From contig PCDI01000003.1 in assembly GCA_002778195.1 (NCBI GenBank), positions 1,278,295 through 1,342,294 of the forward strand: 64,000 nt of DNA, in the 5' to 3' direction. Positions 24,866 to 35,907 of this stretch are shown here, in pieces. Within the stretch, counting starts at the first letter, position 1; each line of letters starts with the position of its first letter. The position numbers and the translations under genes were made by a program. Source of the stretch: Raffaelea ambrosiae. Taxonomy: Eukaryota; Ascomycota; Sordariomycetes; Ophiostomatales; Ophiostomataceae. Below the pieces are notes generated by a model. It ran no database searches. It saw nothing but the letters and a program-made list of their open reading frames with translations, and was not told the origin of the DNA.

Positions 24866-26554
24866 ATGGCGGTCGCTCCTCCGGCCCAGCCAACGGCCAT
24901 TTTGCGCGGCCACAAAACGCCAGTCCAAGCTGCCGTCTTTATTCGTGCCGGTCTGGATGGCGATGGCGATGGAGCCTCCTTCCCAGACTATGTCCGTCTG
25001 GCCACTGGTGACAGCGATGGCTACGTGATCCTTTGGGACCTCGCCACCGTCCGCCCGCGAGCCGTCTGGCGCGCGCATACCAGAAGCATCCTCGGGCTGG
25101 CCGGCTGGGGCCACGACCAGATCGTCACCCACGGCCGAGACCACAAGCTGATCGTGTGGCAGCTAGGCGTAGCTGACGAGGCACGAATGAGCACGGCTCT
25201 GCCACTGGAGGACAGTCTGAGCAAGACCAAAACTACCGCGACCGGTGGCGAAGGCGATAGGCCACGGCCGTGGATGGTGCATATGCTGGAAGTGAACACG
25301 ATGAACTTTTGCGCGTTTGCGTGGTGCGGGTATGCTGCGAGGAGTCCGCAGGCCGTGGCAGCAGCAGCACCAGCATCAGACGCAGTTTCATACTCGTCAG
25401 CCGTACTCTCTTCTGCGAACCGAGAACGACTCGTTGCCGTTCCCAACACCCTCAAGCTGGAGGCTGTATGTGGAAGAAAAGATCAATTCCCTCTGTACTG
25501 CTGAAATCCTGCTTACATATTTCCTGTCCAGGTCGACATCTTCCACTTGCCTTCCCAAAGGCGTGTCAACACGGTACAGTTCGGCGACAAGGAGGGCATG
25601 GTCATGGCTCTGGCGCTGTTCTCCCACGGCGACGCCGTCGTGCTTGTGGCTGCCTTTGAAAACGGCGCCGTCCATGTGGCATCTCTGGATGGTGGCGCCG
25701 GTGGTGTCATGGACGGCGGACCGGCCACCATGTGGTACCGGGCGCAGCCGCACAACCAGCCAATCTTGTCGCTGGACGTGGCGCCGGACCACTCCTACTT
25801 CCTGACGTCAGCAGCCGATGCGGTCATTGCCAAGCACCCGATGCCGGTGCTACATGGGCATGGCACTGCAACAGGGGAAGCAGCAGCACAGCCTTCCCGC
25901 ACATATACGGTGGAGCAGGCCACCGCTTCTACATCAGAGGTGCTCGCAGCCTCAGCCCCACAAGCACCAGGACAACTAAGAAAACCGCCAGGGGTATCGC
26001 TACTGTCAGCAGCTCTGGCTCGAGAAGCGGCCGAGCCAGCTGCCCAACCACAACAGCCTGCAGCCAACACGAGACAGCGGCCACCACCACCACCACCACC
26101 ACCACCACGGGAACTGCTGACGCAGCCTCTCAAGGCTATCAACACCAAGCATGCTGGCCAGCAGGGACTCCGTCTGCGTCAAGATGGGCGCATCTTTGCT
26201 ACCGCCGGCTGGGATGGACGCGTGCGGGTGTACTCGTCCAAGACCATGAAAGAGGTGGCCGTTCTCAAGTGGCACCAGCTCGGGTGCTTCGCCGTCGCCT
26301 TTGCACCTGTCGGAGAAAGCAACAACAACGACAGCAGTCATAACAGCGATGGTCATCTGGACCAGGCAGACCTACAAGGAGGTGAAGCCCACAATAGCAA
26401 CGCCAATAGCAGCTCCGAAACAACGCTGGCAACAACCGGAAACCGGACGCGCGATATCAGTGTCAAGGAACGGAGACTACGGCACGCAGCAACCGCGCAC
26501 TGGCTGGCCGCAGGCAGCAAAGACGGCAAGGTCAGCCTCTGGGACATCTTCTGA
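24866..26554 (+). CDS. ASA1: ASTRA-associated protein 1 (WD40 propeller)
   Basis: Two exons: 24866-25465 and 25532-26554 (540 aa); the phase-0 junction joins KLEA to VDIFHLP. It begins PTAILRGHKTPVQAAVF and has WD-type endings DGYVILWDL, DHKLIVWQL, DGRVRVYSS and, at the C-terminus, GSKDGKVSLWDIF. This order, with DIFHLP in the middle, matches Asa1, a subunit of the ASTRA complex that works with TTT in maturation of PIKK kinases and in chromatin regulation. A segment around residues 300-380 is a low-complexity insertion with a run of nine prolines. A second Asn/Ser/Asp-rich insertion lies before the last blade. Both should be surface loops of the propeller. Confidence 0.85.
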
Positions 26555-27048
26555 ACACACTCTGGAAAAATAAAATTTGCATGCAGCCATGTTTTGAGCC
26601 ATATTTTGCGGCCATATCAATTCTATTGGCGGCCGAGGAAAAAATAGCTACGAATCATGAAAATGCTGTCTATCGCGGCTGAAGATGCTTCAGCTTGGGT
26701 ATCATAAGGTATCAAAAATTTGCTTCCCATCACGGGTGTCTGCTGCGTGGACCACAACTCGCCTTGGGCAAGATTGACCGCCCACCTCTCTGTCAGGCAT
26801 CGTTCTACCCTGACCGCCTTCCTTGCGTTGTGGTTATCGTGCGCATCTTTCCAAACACCTGAAGCGGACGCTTTCTCATAGAATGAGAGTGTCCATTTGA
26901 ACTCTAATTTTTTTTTTTTTGGAGACCATCCATGGACGGCATCGGAAGGCCATAAATCCTGTACTTCTGTGTCGAGTAAAAGACGCAAAGAAGATAACAA
27001 AACGGGTAACAAAAAGGCGTGCAGTCCTCTTTTGTCTTCTTCCTTGGA
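26555..27048. other. Convergent intergenic region ASA1/POP4
   Basis: 494 bp of 3' flank shared by ASA1 (+) and POP4 (-). An ATAAAA-like signal sits just after the ASA1 stop. No gene seen. Confidence 0.5.
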
Positions 27049-27882
27049 TCATAATTCTTTGTAGAAATGCTGCTTGAACTTGCGGTTGGCGCGATCGATG
27101 GCCCGGTGCATGAACTGTGACCCGACAATATCAAAGACCAGTTTGGGCTTGTTACCATTACCGTCGTCGACGTCGGTTTTGCTGTTGGAGTTGGAGTTGG
27201 AATCAATAATCATGCTTTCCGGCTCGTTGTCCTCTTCCGCCTCCACCGGAATCGTCACGCGAAAAAAGGTTCCCTCTTTCGGCACCATCTTGACCTTGTT
27301 GTCGCGCGTCACAATCTCAAAAACAAACCGCGTGTCCCGCACAACAATGCCGTGCAGGCCCACACGGCCAACACAGCTGCTGCGCGTCACCTCCACCTCG
27401 GCGCCATGCATGTCAGCAGCCGTCAGTTTCGCCGCGGCGGACTGGCCACCGATGCGCAGCTCCTGCGGGCCCAGCACCTCGCGAATGTATCCGAGCCAAA
27501 GACGGTGGAGCGGTACAAACGTGGCGTATTTTCTCGATTGGGGGTGTTCATCTTTTCCTCCTCGCCTGCCCTGCATGTCATACAGCCCCAACCGCCGGCG
27601 CTGGCGCGACGACAGCGGCTTCGGCTTCGGCTGGTGCGCCCGGCGAAGATCCTGCTTGATCCGGCGCGAATGTCGGCGGGCATCACGGCCATCGAGTCCC
27701 GTGCCCCCGGCAGCCGACCCGGCATGGCCGTCGGCGGAGACCACAGGCGGCGGCGGCGATGTCGGCCGCAGCAGCACAGGCCGATACTGGATCTTGTCGC
27801 TGTAGATCTGGTTGGCCGAGTCGGCGGGGTGGGCACGCTCAAGCAGCTGCTTGACCACGCCGCCCTTCTTGGCCGAGGCCAT
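27049..27882 (-). CDS. POP4: RNase P/MRP protein subunit POP4 (Rpp29)
   Basis: Single exon, 277 aa. The N-terminal half carries basic segments typical of Rpp29 (RRIKQDLRRAHQPKPKPLS, SSRQRRRLGLYD). The C-terminal half is the small Sm-like beta-barrel of the family, with LHRLWLGYIREVLG, then KLTAADMHGAEVEVTRSSC, VGLHGIVVRDTRFVFEIVT, and the ending GSQFMHRAIDRANRKFKQHF. Rpp29 binds the catalytic RNA of RNase P and RNase MRP in the nucleus, for tRNA 5' processing and rRNA processing. An Asn/Ser/Asp repeat of about 25 residues is inserted before the last strand. ATG at 27882 starts the whole conserved frame. Confidence 0.9.
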   Translation of the reverse strand: MASAKKGGVVKQLLERAHPADSANQIYSDKIQYRPVLLRPTSPPPPVVSADGHAGSAAGGTGLDGRDARRHSRRIKQDLRRAHQPKPKPLSSRQRRRLGLYDMQGRRGGKDEHPQSRKYATFVPLHRLWLGYIREVLGPQELRIGGQSAAAKLTAADMHGAEVEVTRSSCVGRVGLHGIVVRDTRFVFEIVTRDNKVKMVPKEGTFFRVTIPVEAEEDNEPESMIIDSNSNSNSKTDVDDGNGNKPKLVFDIVGSQFMHRAIDRANRKFKQHFYKEL

Positions 27883-28924
27883 CTTGTGTGTGTGTGTGGG
27901 TGTGTTGAGTGTGCCGGGTCGAATGTGCGTGTATCTCGAACCCCCTCAATTGCGTTCAACCGCTCTCAGTTGTCCTCAAAAAGCACGATCCGGTGAAATT
28001 GGCCGTTGCTACCCCGCAAGAGAGAAAATCGTTGCTTGCTATAGGAGGCAAAAAAGATCGTGCGTCCAGTTGCCAGAGAACGGCGCCAGCATGTGCTTGG
28101 AAAATGGCGGACCGTGGTTGGGTGGACGAAGAGGTTGACGAAGGTGGTGTCACTTTCGGGGTGGTTTTTTTGGGTGAGGCTGTCAACATTTTTGCGAGTT
28201 TTCCTTGATTCGGTGTTTTTAATGTGGGGCGTCACTGGCAATTTTGAGTTATTACGTAGTATTTTACCTATTTTTTTTTTCTGCCGTTCTTTGGTAACTT
28301 AGTTTACTGTGCTAAAATTCAGCACGTGAAAGTCCGGCTGTTGGGTCGCGCCCGCCGGGACCGCAGCTTTCCTTCTGTGCCTCAGTTCTTATTCGACAGT
28401 TCTCAACAAGAAAAAAGGCAGAAGGTGTGCATGACATATAAAGAAACAGCCGATGGCCTCAATTAGGAAGGCACGTATTACTAGAAGATACGGGTGGATT
28501 CGTAAACATTCAAAGCTATTATTAAGAATTGCCAGCTGGGCAGACGTCTGACCACTTTTACGGATCTGATCCACTGCGTCTTTTTGCCCGCTGCATACAG
28601 TAACACTCCCTTAATCCTCTCCAGCCGTTCCCCAGGTTTTCCCCCTCTCAATTGCTCCAAGCAATTGGCGGCCAGAAGGAGCGCCCCATCCTGTCTTTCA
28701 CACTAGGCAGGGCTTCGGCTTTAGCGCTTGCAGCTGGTCTGGGGATCTCTTGTCATCTCCGCTTTTTCCCAGCAATCGAACGGCGTCTTTTGGGCCCCTT
28801 TGCTGCTCTTCCCAGACATCAGAGAACGCCTCCCCCCTTTTTTTGCTTCATTTTCCCTCTCTCGTTTTTTTTGCCCTTTTGATATTCCTTCCGGCCCCCG
28901 CAACTGCTGCCTTACGAGATCACC
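27883..28924. promoter_or_regulatory. Divergent promoter region POP4 / acyltransferase
   Basis: 1042 bp between the two starts. It contains a TGTGTG tract directly upstream of POP4, a T-run near 28270, and a pyrimidine-rich leader before the acyltransferase start (28620-28900). A CACGTG element lies near 28323. No gene is seen. Confidence 0.5.
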
Positions 28925-31698
28925 ATGGCTGCGGGGGACGAGTACGAGGCTTCGCGCGCGCCGGATCTCAGGATATTGGGCGATGAGGTGACGTTCCAGC
29001 CGGGCGTGGTGGCGACGACAAAGGAGACGGCCAGCGAAGATGCCGACGAGATTGCGCTGATGACGCGCATGCACAGCTTCCGCTCGGAGCCTCTGCAGTG
29101 AGTGCTGTCCCTCGCCCCCCCACCCCGGGGAAAGCCCTTCCGTCCCCCCCCGGGGGAAAGCCCTTCCGTGTCATCTCTGTTTGGTATGCGTCATCTGTTC
29201 TAACCAGTGTCCCAGGTTTCTGCGCCAGGTGTCTCTGTACGTGTCGGGCACGGGCTGGCGCGCCTACAACAACATCATTGGCCAGCCGGTGTTCTACCCG
29301 GGCTTCTCTGAGAACATGAAGAACGCCGTGCTGTCGTCGCCGCTGCTGCAGAGCCGCATTGCCGAGCTGGCCGAGAAGGCTGTCACGCGCGAGGAGAAGG
29401 AGGGCTGGTTCAGCAAGAGCGACAAGGACTACGACATGAAGCGCACGCGGCGGCGGTCGCAGATCGAGGCCTCCATGAACCAGCTGTCGGAGCAGTGGGC
29501 CGACAACATGATATGCAAGTTTGAGAGCAAAACCTTCATCCGCGGCGCCTACTACCTGGTCACGCAGCTGCTCACGCGCGCCTACCACCAGGGCATCCAC
29601 GTGGCCAGCGAGGACGTGCTGATGCTGCACAAGGTGGCCGAGCGTGCCACCAAGGCGCGCCAGAGCATCGTATTCCTGCCCTGCCACCGCTCGCACGTCG
29701 ACTATGTCAGTCTGCAGCTGATCTGCTACCGTCTTGGCATTGGCATGCCCGTCGTCGTAGCTGGTGACAATCTCAACTTTCCGCTGGTCGGCAGCTTCCT
29801 GCAGAATGCCGGCGCCATGTACATCCGTCGCTCGTTTGGCGACGACGTGCTGTATTCAACGCTTGTGCAGGCGTACATCGACACCATCCTGCAAGGCGGC
29901 TTCAACTTTGAGTGCTTCATCGAGGGCGGCCGCTCGCGCACCGGCAAGCTGCTGCCGCCCAAGTTTGGCATCCTCAACTTTGTGCTCGACAGCCTGCTGT
30001 CGGGCCGCGTCGAGGACGCGATTATCATTCCTGTCAGCACCCAGTACGACAAGGTGATCGAGACCGAGGGGTACGTTGACGAGCTGCTGGGCACGCCCAA
30101 GAAGAAGGAGAACCTGTCCGACTTTTTGACCGGCGGCTCGTCCGTGCTGTCTCTGCGTCTCGGCCGTGTCGATGTGCGCTTCCACGAGCCGTGGAGTCTG
30201 CGCAACTTTGTAGATGACCAGCTAGTGCGCACGGTCGGGCGTCCGTCCGCCCGTGATGTCAGGACCGCGGCGGCCGAGCCGGTCGACCAGCCCTTGCGCC
30301 AGCAGATTCTGCGCACCCTTGGCTACCAGGTCCTGGCGCACATCAACGACGTTTCCGTGGTCATGCCGACGGCCCTGATTGGCACTGTGCTGCTGACACT
30401 GCGTGGCCGCGGTGTCGGCAGAGCAGAGATGATCCGGCGTGTAGCCTGGTTGACGGAGCGCGTGCGCGCCAAAGGCGGCCGCGTGGCACACTTCCACTCG
30501 GCCTCGCTGTCCGACATCATCGACCGCGCACTCGAGGTGCTGGGCAGGGACTTGGTGGGAGTCATTGATGATCTGGCCGAGCCGGTGTACTTTGCCGTCG
30601 ACCGCTTCCAACTGTCGTTCTACCGCAACATGACCATCCACCTGTTCATCTCCGAGGCACTGGTGAGCACGGCGCTGTACATGCGTGTCAAACAAGGGGG
30701 TGGCCCAGCGGTTCAGGACATGCCGTATGCTGAGCTCAAGGAGCAGGTGCTGTTCTTGTCGTCGCTCTTCCGTGGTGAGTTCATCTTTCCAAGCGAGGGT
30801 CTGGACACCAACCTGGACAAGACGCTGCGTGGCCTGGAGGTCGACGAGGTCCTAGTGCTGGAGAAGGATGTCGGGGGGAACATCATCAAGGTGGGCCTGT
30901 CAGACAAGGAGCGAGTGACAGGGCGTGAAAACTATGATTTCTACTGTTTCCTGATCTGGCCGTTCATCGAGGCCAGCTGGCTGGCGGCCGTGTCGTTGAT
31001 GGGCTTGAGACCGCCATTGAATGTGAAGGACGACATTTGGATTGAAGTGCAAAAGGCACAAAACAGTGCTCAGCTTGTAAGTTTTTTGTGCCCTCCCCCA
31101 GTCCACCCCGGGGATTTTTCTGTTTTTTTTTTTTTTGCCGGGTTGTTTCGTTTCCCTCGGTGATCAATCTTCCGTCTTACCCCTTATTTGCCCTCGTCTT
31201 ACTGACTTGGCACAGCTTGGTAAAACGCTCTACCACCAGGGCGATCTCAGCTACTTTGAGGCGGTCAACAAGGAAACCCTCAAGAACGCGTACCAGCGCT
31301 TCCATGAAGAAGGCATTGTGCATACCATCCGCTCCAAGGACCCCAAGATCCCACCACGTCTACAGCTGACGCCCGAGTGGTGGCCCGCTCGGGATGCTGA
31401 GACGGGTAAACTCGTGCCCGACGGCCGCCTCTGGGAGTTTACAGCCAAGATTGCCGCCAGCCGCCGCGAGGGCAAGAACCGCCGTGACGGTGCCACTGTC
31501 AGCACGCGGGTCATGGCTCTGGCCGACAATGTGGGCTCGCGGCTGTTCGACGAGGCCATCCAGGCAGCGGCGAGCAAGGGTGGGCCGCCGGTAAAGCTGA
31601 CACAGGACGAGGCGGCGGGTCTGAGGCAGCAGCAGGCGGCGGAGGAGGAGGCGGCAAGGAAGAGGAGGCGGCGAATGCACGACCGGGCGAGGATATGA
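28925..31698 (+). CDS. Glycerol-3-phosphate/DHAP acyltransferase, PlsB/GNPAT type
   Basis: Three exons: 28925-29097, 29216-31076, 31216-31698 (838 aa); the phases close. The acyltransferase core has HRSHVDY (His215, Asp220; the HX4D catalytic motif), then GGFNFECFIEGGRSRTGK with the glycerol-phosphate-binding EGGRSR at 294-299, and IIPVSTQYD. This is the PlsB-like arrangement of bacterial PlsB, GPAM and GNPAT, not the SCT1/GPT2 type. The reaction is the first acylation in glycerolipid or ether-lipid synthesis. A long C-terminal region (about 450-838) ends in a charged Ala/Glu/Arg helix and the tripeptide ARI. Hydrophobic stretches near FLIWPFIEASWLAAVSLMG may touch membrane. Organelle and preferred acceptor are not proven. 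Confidence 0.85.
29123..29169. repeat. 22-bp tandem duplication inside intron 1
   Basis: Two near-identical copies (29123-29143 and 29148-29169) of a C4G4-5 block followed by AAAGCCCTTCCGT, within the first intron of the acyltransferase gene. Probably a recent local duplication. Confidence 0.85.
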
Positions 31699-32156
31699 AA
31701 TCACATACTACACGGATGGGCATTGACATTGGCCACAAAAGAAGGAAAGAGCGCCGAACCGTAATACAAGGGTGGCTGTGGGTCACGATGCCAGCTGGTT
31801 TCTTTGCATATATTAGTTTCTTCTCTTCTTTCTGGATGAGTGTCTGTATCATCAAATTTAATTCTGCATATATAGCTTGTGGTTATGGAGTTTACGTGTC
31901 TTTTTGTTCGCTTTTGTTCGTTTGTGTTATTTGTCTCGACCAGCATTAGAGTTGCCTGAACTTGAAAGAAAAGATGCACCATATCAATGGCAATTGTAAT
32001 GGTCCACAGGTCAACTCTCTCATCCAAACCTTTCCTTGTCGCCGTATCTCTTTCTGCGTCTTCTCTTTCTATCTTTTATCTTTTGAAGTGAATATCTCTC
32101 TTTTTTAGGTGAACCCCCCCTTCCAAATAAATCTCCTTTTTTAACACAAAATCTTT
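31699..32156. other. Convergent intergenic region
   Basis: 3' flanks of the acyltransferase (+) and pantoate ligase (-) genes. T-rich, no gene seen. Confidence 0.5.
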
Positions 32157-33521
32157 TCACTGCGTCGGCTCCAGGATGATATTGTCAATCAGCCGCACCA
32201 TGGGCCCGCCGCTGTGGCCGAGATCCTCGCCGGGCTGCGGCGCCTCCACCGGCAGCATCCGCACCGCCCCGCTCAGAATCGCGCCTCGTCGCCAGTCAAC
32301 GGGGTCCTCCGCCCGGATCTCGAGCATCGTGTCCGGGTCGGCCAGCGACAGGTAGTCGATCTCGAACAACGCCCGCTCGTGGGGCGGCAGCGCTTTCTGG
32401 ACGGCCAGCGTCTCGTCCGCCACGCGGTGCGCTGCCGCCAGGATGGACTGGGCCGGGACCACCGGAGCCGTGGCGGCCTCCGCTGCAGCCGCCACCAGAG
32501 CCTGCCGCAGCACGGGCGCCACCGCCCGGCGCCGCGGCCCCAGGTAGACGTTGCGCGAGCTCAGGGCCAGCCCGTCGGGCTGCTCGCGGACGGTGGGGCA
32601 GACGATGATCCGCAGAGGGACACAAAAGTCCTGGACCATGCGGCGCACGACGACGGTCTGCTGGACGTCCTTCTGGCCAAAGTAGGCGCGCTCGGGCTGG
32701 ACGATGTGGAAGAGCTTCATGCAGACGGTGGCGACGCCGCGGAAGAACGTGGGCCGGCTGGCGCCTTCCAGCACGGAGCCGACCGGAGTGATGGTGACGA
32801 AGCTGCCGGGGGCATCGACTTCCTGGCCCGGGCGGCCGGAGGGGTACATTTCGGGCGTCGTGGGGGCGAAGACGGCGGACACGGACCCGATCCGAGACGC
32901 AGGCCCCGAGCCGGACCTCCCAGACCTCCCAGAAGCCAGCTGCTCGTTCAGATGGGCCAGCACACGACAGTCGGCGGCCCACGTGCGCGGATAGCTCCCC
33001 AGGTCCTCGTGGACGCCAAACTGCGTCGGGTTCACATAGATGCTGACCACGACGTCGTCGTTGTCCCGGGCGGCCGCCTCGGCGAGCTCCAGGTGGCCCG
33101 CGTGGAGGGCGCCCATGGTGGGCACGAGGCCGACGGTGCGGCCGGCCAGCAACTGCCGGCGACGCCAGGCACGAAGGCCGGCGACGGTGCGGAAGACCCG
33201 GATGTCGGTACCCGGGAGGACGTCCCCGTCGGCGGTGGCGAGCCGTCGGGGGTCGGGGGGAGCAGCGCTCCTCCCCGCGGATGACTCCCCCTTGGAGGAA
33301 GCCGGGACCGGAGATGCGTGCTGTTGTTGCGTGCGTACGGTGGTGGTCATGCCGCGTACGGCCGCTCCGGAACGCGGATGCTGTGGTGCACCTGGCTGGC
33401 CGGCTTGACCAGACAGCCATCGCCTGCCATGGATGGCCGACCCTCTTCCCAGCCCCCTCACCGCCCCCCCGGTCGCCAATGGCATCGAAGACGTCGTTGT
33501 CATGTTCCTAGCCAGCATCAT
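32157..33521 (-). CDS. PAN6: Pantoate-beta-alanine ligase
   Basis: Single exon, 454 aa. The PanC core starts near residue 105 (IRVFRTVAGLRAWRR). It shows the ATP-binding PTMGALHAGHLELA with the HxGH signature, VVSIYVNPTQF, then YFGQKDVQQ and VREQPDGLALSSRNVYL. The enzyme condenses pantoate and beta-alanine with ATP to form pantothenate for CoA synthesis. The first 100 residues are absent from bacterial PanC and are Arg/Ser/Gly-rich and almost free of acidic residues, which suggests a mitochondrial presequence or a disordered leader. Two consecutive ATGs (33521 and 33518) are available. A Ser/Gly insertion sits in the middle of the core (SGRSGRSGSG), between LNEQL and the TPEMYP motif. Confidence 0.92.
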   Translation of the reverse strand: MMLARNMTTTSSMPLATGGAVRGLGRGSAIHGRRWLSGQAGQPGAPQHPRSGAAVRGMTTTVRTQQQHASPVPASSKGESSAGRSAAPPDPRRLATADGDVLPGTDIRVFRTVAGLRAWRRRQLLAGRTVGLVPTMGALHAGHLELAEAAARDNDDVVVSIYVNPTQFGVHEDLGSYPRTWAADCRVLAHLNEQLASGRSGRSGSGPASRIGSVSAVFAPTTPEMYPSGRPGQEVDAPGSFVTITPVGSVLEGASRPTFFRGVATVCMKLFHIVQPERAYFGQKDVQQTVVVRRMVQDFCVPLRIIVCPTVREQPDGLALSSRNVYLGPRRRAVAPVLRQALVAAAAEAATAPVVPAQSILAAAHRVADETLAVQKALPPHERALFEIDYLSLADPDTMLEIRAEDPVDWRRGAILSGAVRMLPVEAPQPGEDLGHSGGPMVRLIDNIILEPTQ

Positions 33522-33540
33522 TGTTGTTGTTTTGTCTCAA

Positions 33541-33590
33541 TGTTTGGCCTGTCCTTATTTTGTTTGGCCTGTCCTTATTTTGTTTGGCCT
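33541..33590. repeat. 20-bp tandem repeat, 2.5 copies
   Basis: The unit TGTTTGGCCTGTCCTTATTT is present twice exactly, plus a half copy. It starts 20 bp upstream of the PAN6 ATG, so it probably lies in the 5' leader. Confidence 0.9.
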
Positions 33591-33883
33591 CTTTTCGATG
33601 AACTTGTTTACCCGGCTCGCCTCTTCGAACAGCGTGCTGTGAATGCAAGGATGCCGGAAGAGGGGAGCGTCATTTTTTGGCACACCCTCGGCAAATTGCA
33701 CAAAAGATTAAAAGGGCCACAAAAAAGGAGGGCCAAGGGGGCTACTGGGCAGGCCACGGGGGGGAGGGGAAAAGATTGAGCTCGTGATGCTTTCTACTGC
33801 GTAAAGCTAGGTCCTTGGGCGAGGGAGCCGAAGAATCAAATGTCTCAATTAGAGTTAGCGCTGTCTCTCCTTTCTTCGTGTCT

Positions 33884-33907
33884 ATCACATGATGCATCAC
33901 ATGATAC
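33884..33907. promoter_or_regulatory. Duplicated ATCACATGAT element
   Basis: Two direct copies of ATCACATGAT separated by two bases (33884-33893 and 33896-33905). They are E-box-like (CANNTG) and lie about 370 bp upstream of PAN6. A bHLH-type regulator is the natural candidate reader, but this is inference. Confidence 0.4.
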
Positions 33908-34508
33908 ATAAAACCCCCGTCAATGTATTGTGTACAGCATCACCACCACCCGAAACTATTCCTCGTTGCCATTTTGTTTATTGTCTTTTTTTGTTTTTTG
34001 TCTTGATCTTTTTAATTTCAAAATAAAGTCCTTCGATGCAGGATATGCTTGGTCATTGCCCTTCTGCCGCTTCATCTTCCATCTCTGTTTTGTGTCACTC
34101 TTTAAGTTTTGGCAGTGTTCTGTTCCTCACGGTTGTACTCGATCCGTAAGTAATATTGCCCAGCTATGTAGGCTTCTAGTTGCCAAAGCTCACGTTCTTG
34201 CCGTCAACAACTCTCACACCTCGTGATTCTGGCGGCGCCGTTCGATGACCATCTTACGGAGAGAGTGGTTGTGATCCTTTTGGCAAGTTTCTTAAACTAT
34301 TAGCACCCAGCGTGCTAGGTTAGAGAGACGGGCAGACAGACAGGGGATGGGAAGAAGAAAAACAACACAAAACAAAAGAGCTGATGCTTCGTCTGCCCGT
34401 ACCTGGTGGAATAACTCTTCGATTTCTGCGTGCTCTTGAGGCGACGCATCTTCCTTTTCATGCTTGTAGAGAATATTTCAGATAGCCGTAGAAATCTTGG
34501 CGGCAGCT

Positions 34509-35907
34509 TTAGGCATTATGTGGAGTGCCTATGCAATAGAAATGAAAAGAAACCAAACATGACGACATTAGCAAAAGTTCGGTTCCTAGGGCAAAGAAGA
34601 AGGGCTGCCGTAAGACCATACCTTCAATGGCGTCCAAGTATTGCGCGATGGCGAGGCTCATTTCGATATTGGTGTGTAGATTACTGGGAAACCATGTCAG
34701 CATGTTCAAGATGCTGCTTACGTGCTCAATAATGGCATAAAATGATTTCTTGGGGCCGTCCAAGCAGCGTTCGTTGCCCAAGAGGGCCGGTCCAACAGCG
34801 GAGACGTATGCTGCCGGTGCGGCAACTTTAGCAATGTTGGCAATCCTCTTAAATTTGGGAATCCTACCGACATCTCCCAAAGTAGCTTGGGCAAATTTTT
34901 CGATTAGATCGTATCGAAAGTGAACTTTGCCGTTAACCAACTGGGCCCTGTGTTGGGACAGAAAAGGGATATATTGCAGCAGTAATGTCGATGTAGTGAT
35001 AGGCTTTTCATCCGAAAATATATGCTCTTCGAGCAAGGAATTAGCCCCACGATATCTGTAGAAGACCCATCACTCAGATTCCTAACTTCATTGACAAGAA
35101 AGCCGATGTTAGTTGGGCGGATCTTGAGTACATAGCGCTATTCAATTTACTGTCTTGGTATAAGTTCAACTTACCTGTAGGGATTGAATGAGTCTTGGGC
35201 GACTGTCCAAATTGTCTCGTGCGCCTCTTCGAGGATACACCTGACTCTGTTCAGCTCCTCGTTACAGTCGCAACAGCTCTGGAAGGCCCCTTTTCAGGAC
35301 TTGATTATCGGATTGCTGCCAGGATCTTGCAGCCGTTGAAATGGCTGTAGTGTGTCAGATTTCATGGGACGGGACCATATCTGTGGAGAGCATGGCCGTC
35401 AGACAAGGTTTACCAACTTAGCTTCCGCAATAGGCTCTCTGTCATGCTTTTTGAAAATTGTGTCCAATTTATACAGATATCTTAGTGCGTGCATAAGTCT
35501 CCCATATTTTCTGCGTTCGGTTGCCGATGCGGCTGGGTAATAGAAAGATCGGCAGTCTCTTGTTTCCTTGTGGTACGTCTTGCTTTCCTGAAAGGATGGC
35601 GACTTCTTACGAGTACTCTTGACCTCGTCGAAGTAGTCAGCAAAAGGAAGAAGGACATCGCGTGCCCTAGTCCATAGAGGGCCTTGAGTCTTCCTGGCGA
35701 GCGTGTCTGGCTGAACATTCCCAAAACGGCATTAAGTTGATTAGTTGCTTGCTGTATTTCTAGTAAGTCTGTGAATTTCTTGGCTATGTCAAGCACGTCC
35801 TGAGGAGAAGACCAAAAGATTCCCAGGCTTACAGGATGCCCTTCGTTATCTCGTACGGCAAAATTGTCGACGAGAGTTTGAAGACTGGTGGATGGCCTTG
35901 CCGACAT
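34509..35907 (-). CDS. Unrecognised protein, five-exon model
   Basis: Minus strand model: 35833-35907, 35414-35710, 35175-35278, 34622-35055, 34509-34528 (309 aa). All borders are GT-AG and phases close, and the reading frames chosen are the ones that look coding. The product is mostly helical and hydrophilic in exon 2 (LLPFADYFDEVKSTRKKSP, then ERRKYGRLMHALRYLYKLD) and carries a CxxC pair at the start of exon 3. Exon 4 has a Val/Ala-rich stretch, ANIAKVAAPAAYVSAVGPAL. I do not recognise the family. The first intron is uncertain: its sequence is itself open and could encode a helix, in which case a frameshift follows and the locus would be decaying. It opens an island of lineage-specific genes. 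Confidence 0.5.

Larger units (their letters stand above)
33522..34508. other. Upstream region of PAN6, non-coding
   Basis: Holds a 20-bp tandem repeat just before the PAN6 start and a repeated ATCACATGATGC-type element at 33884-33905. From about 33900 onward base composition shifts toward A/T. Only short ORFs, no gene seen. Confidence 0.5.

Noticed and set aside
32214..33284. 356-codon plus-strand ORF
   Set aside because: Shadow of GC-rich PAN6; Arg/Gly/Asp-rich without motifs.
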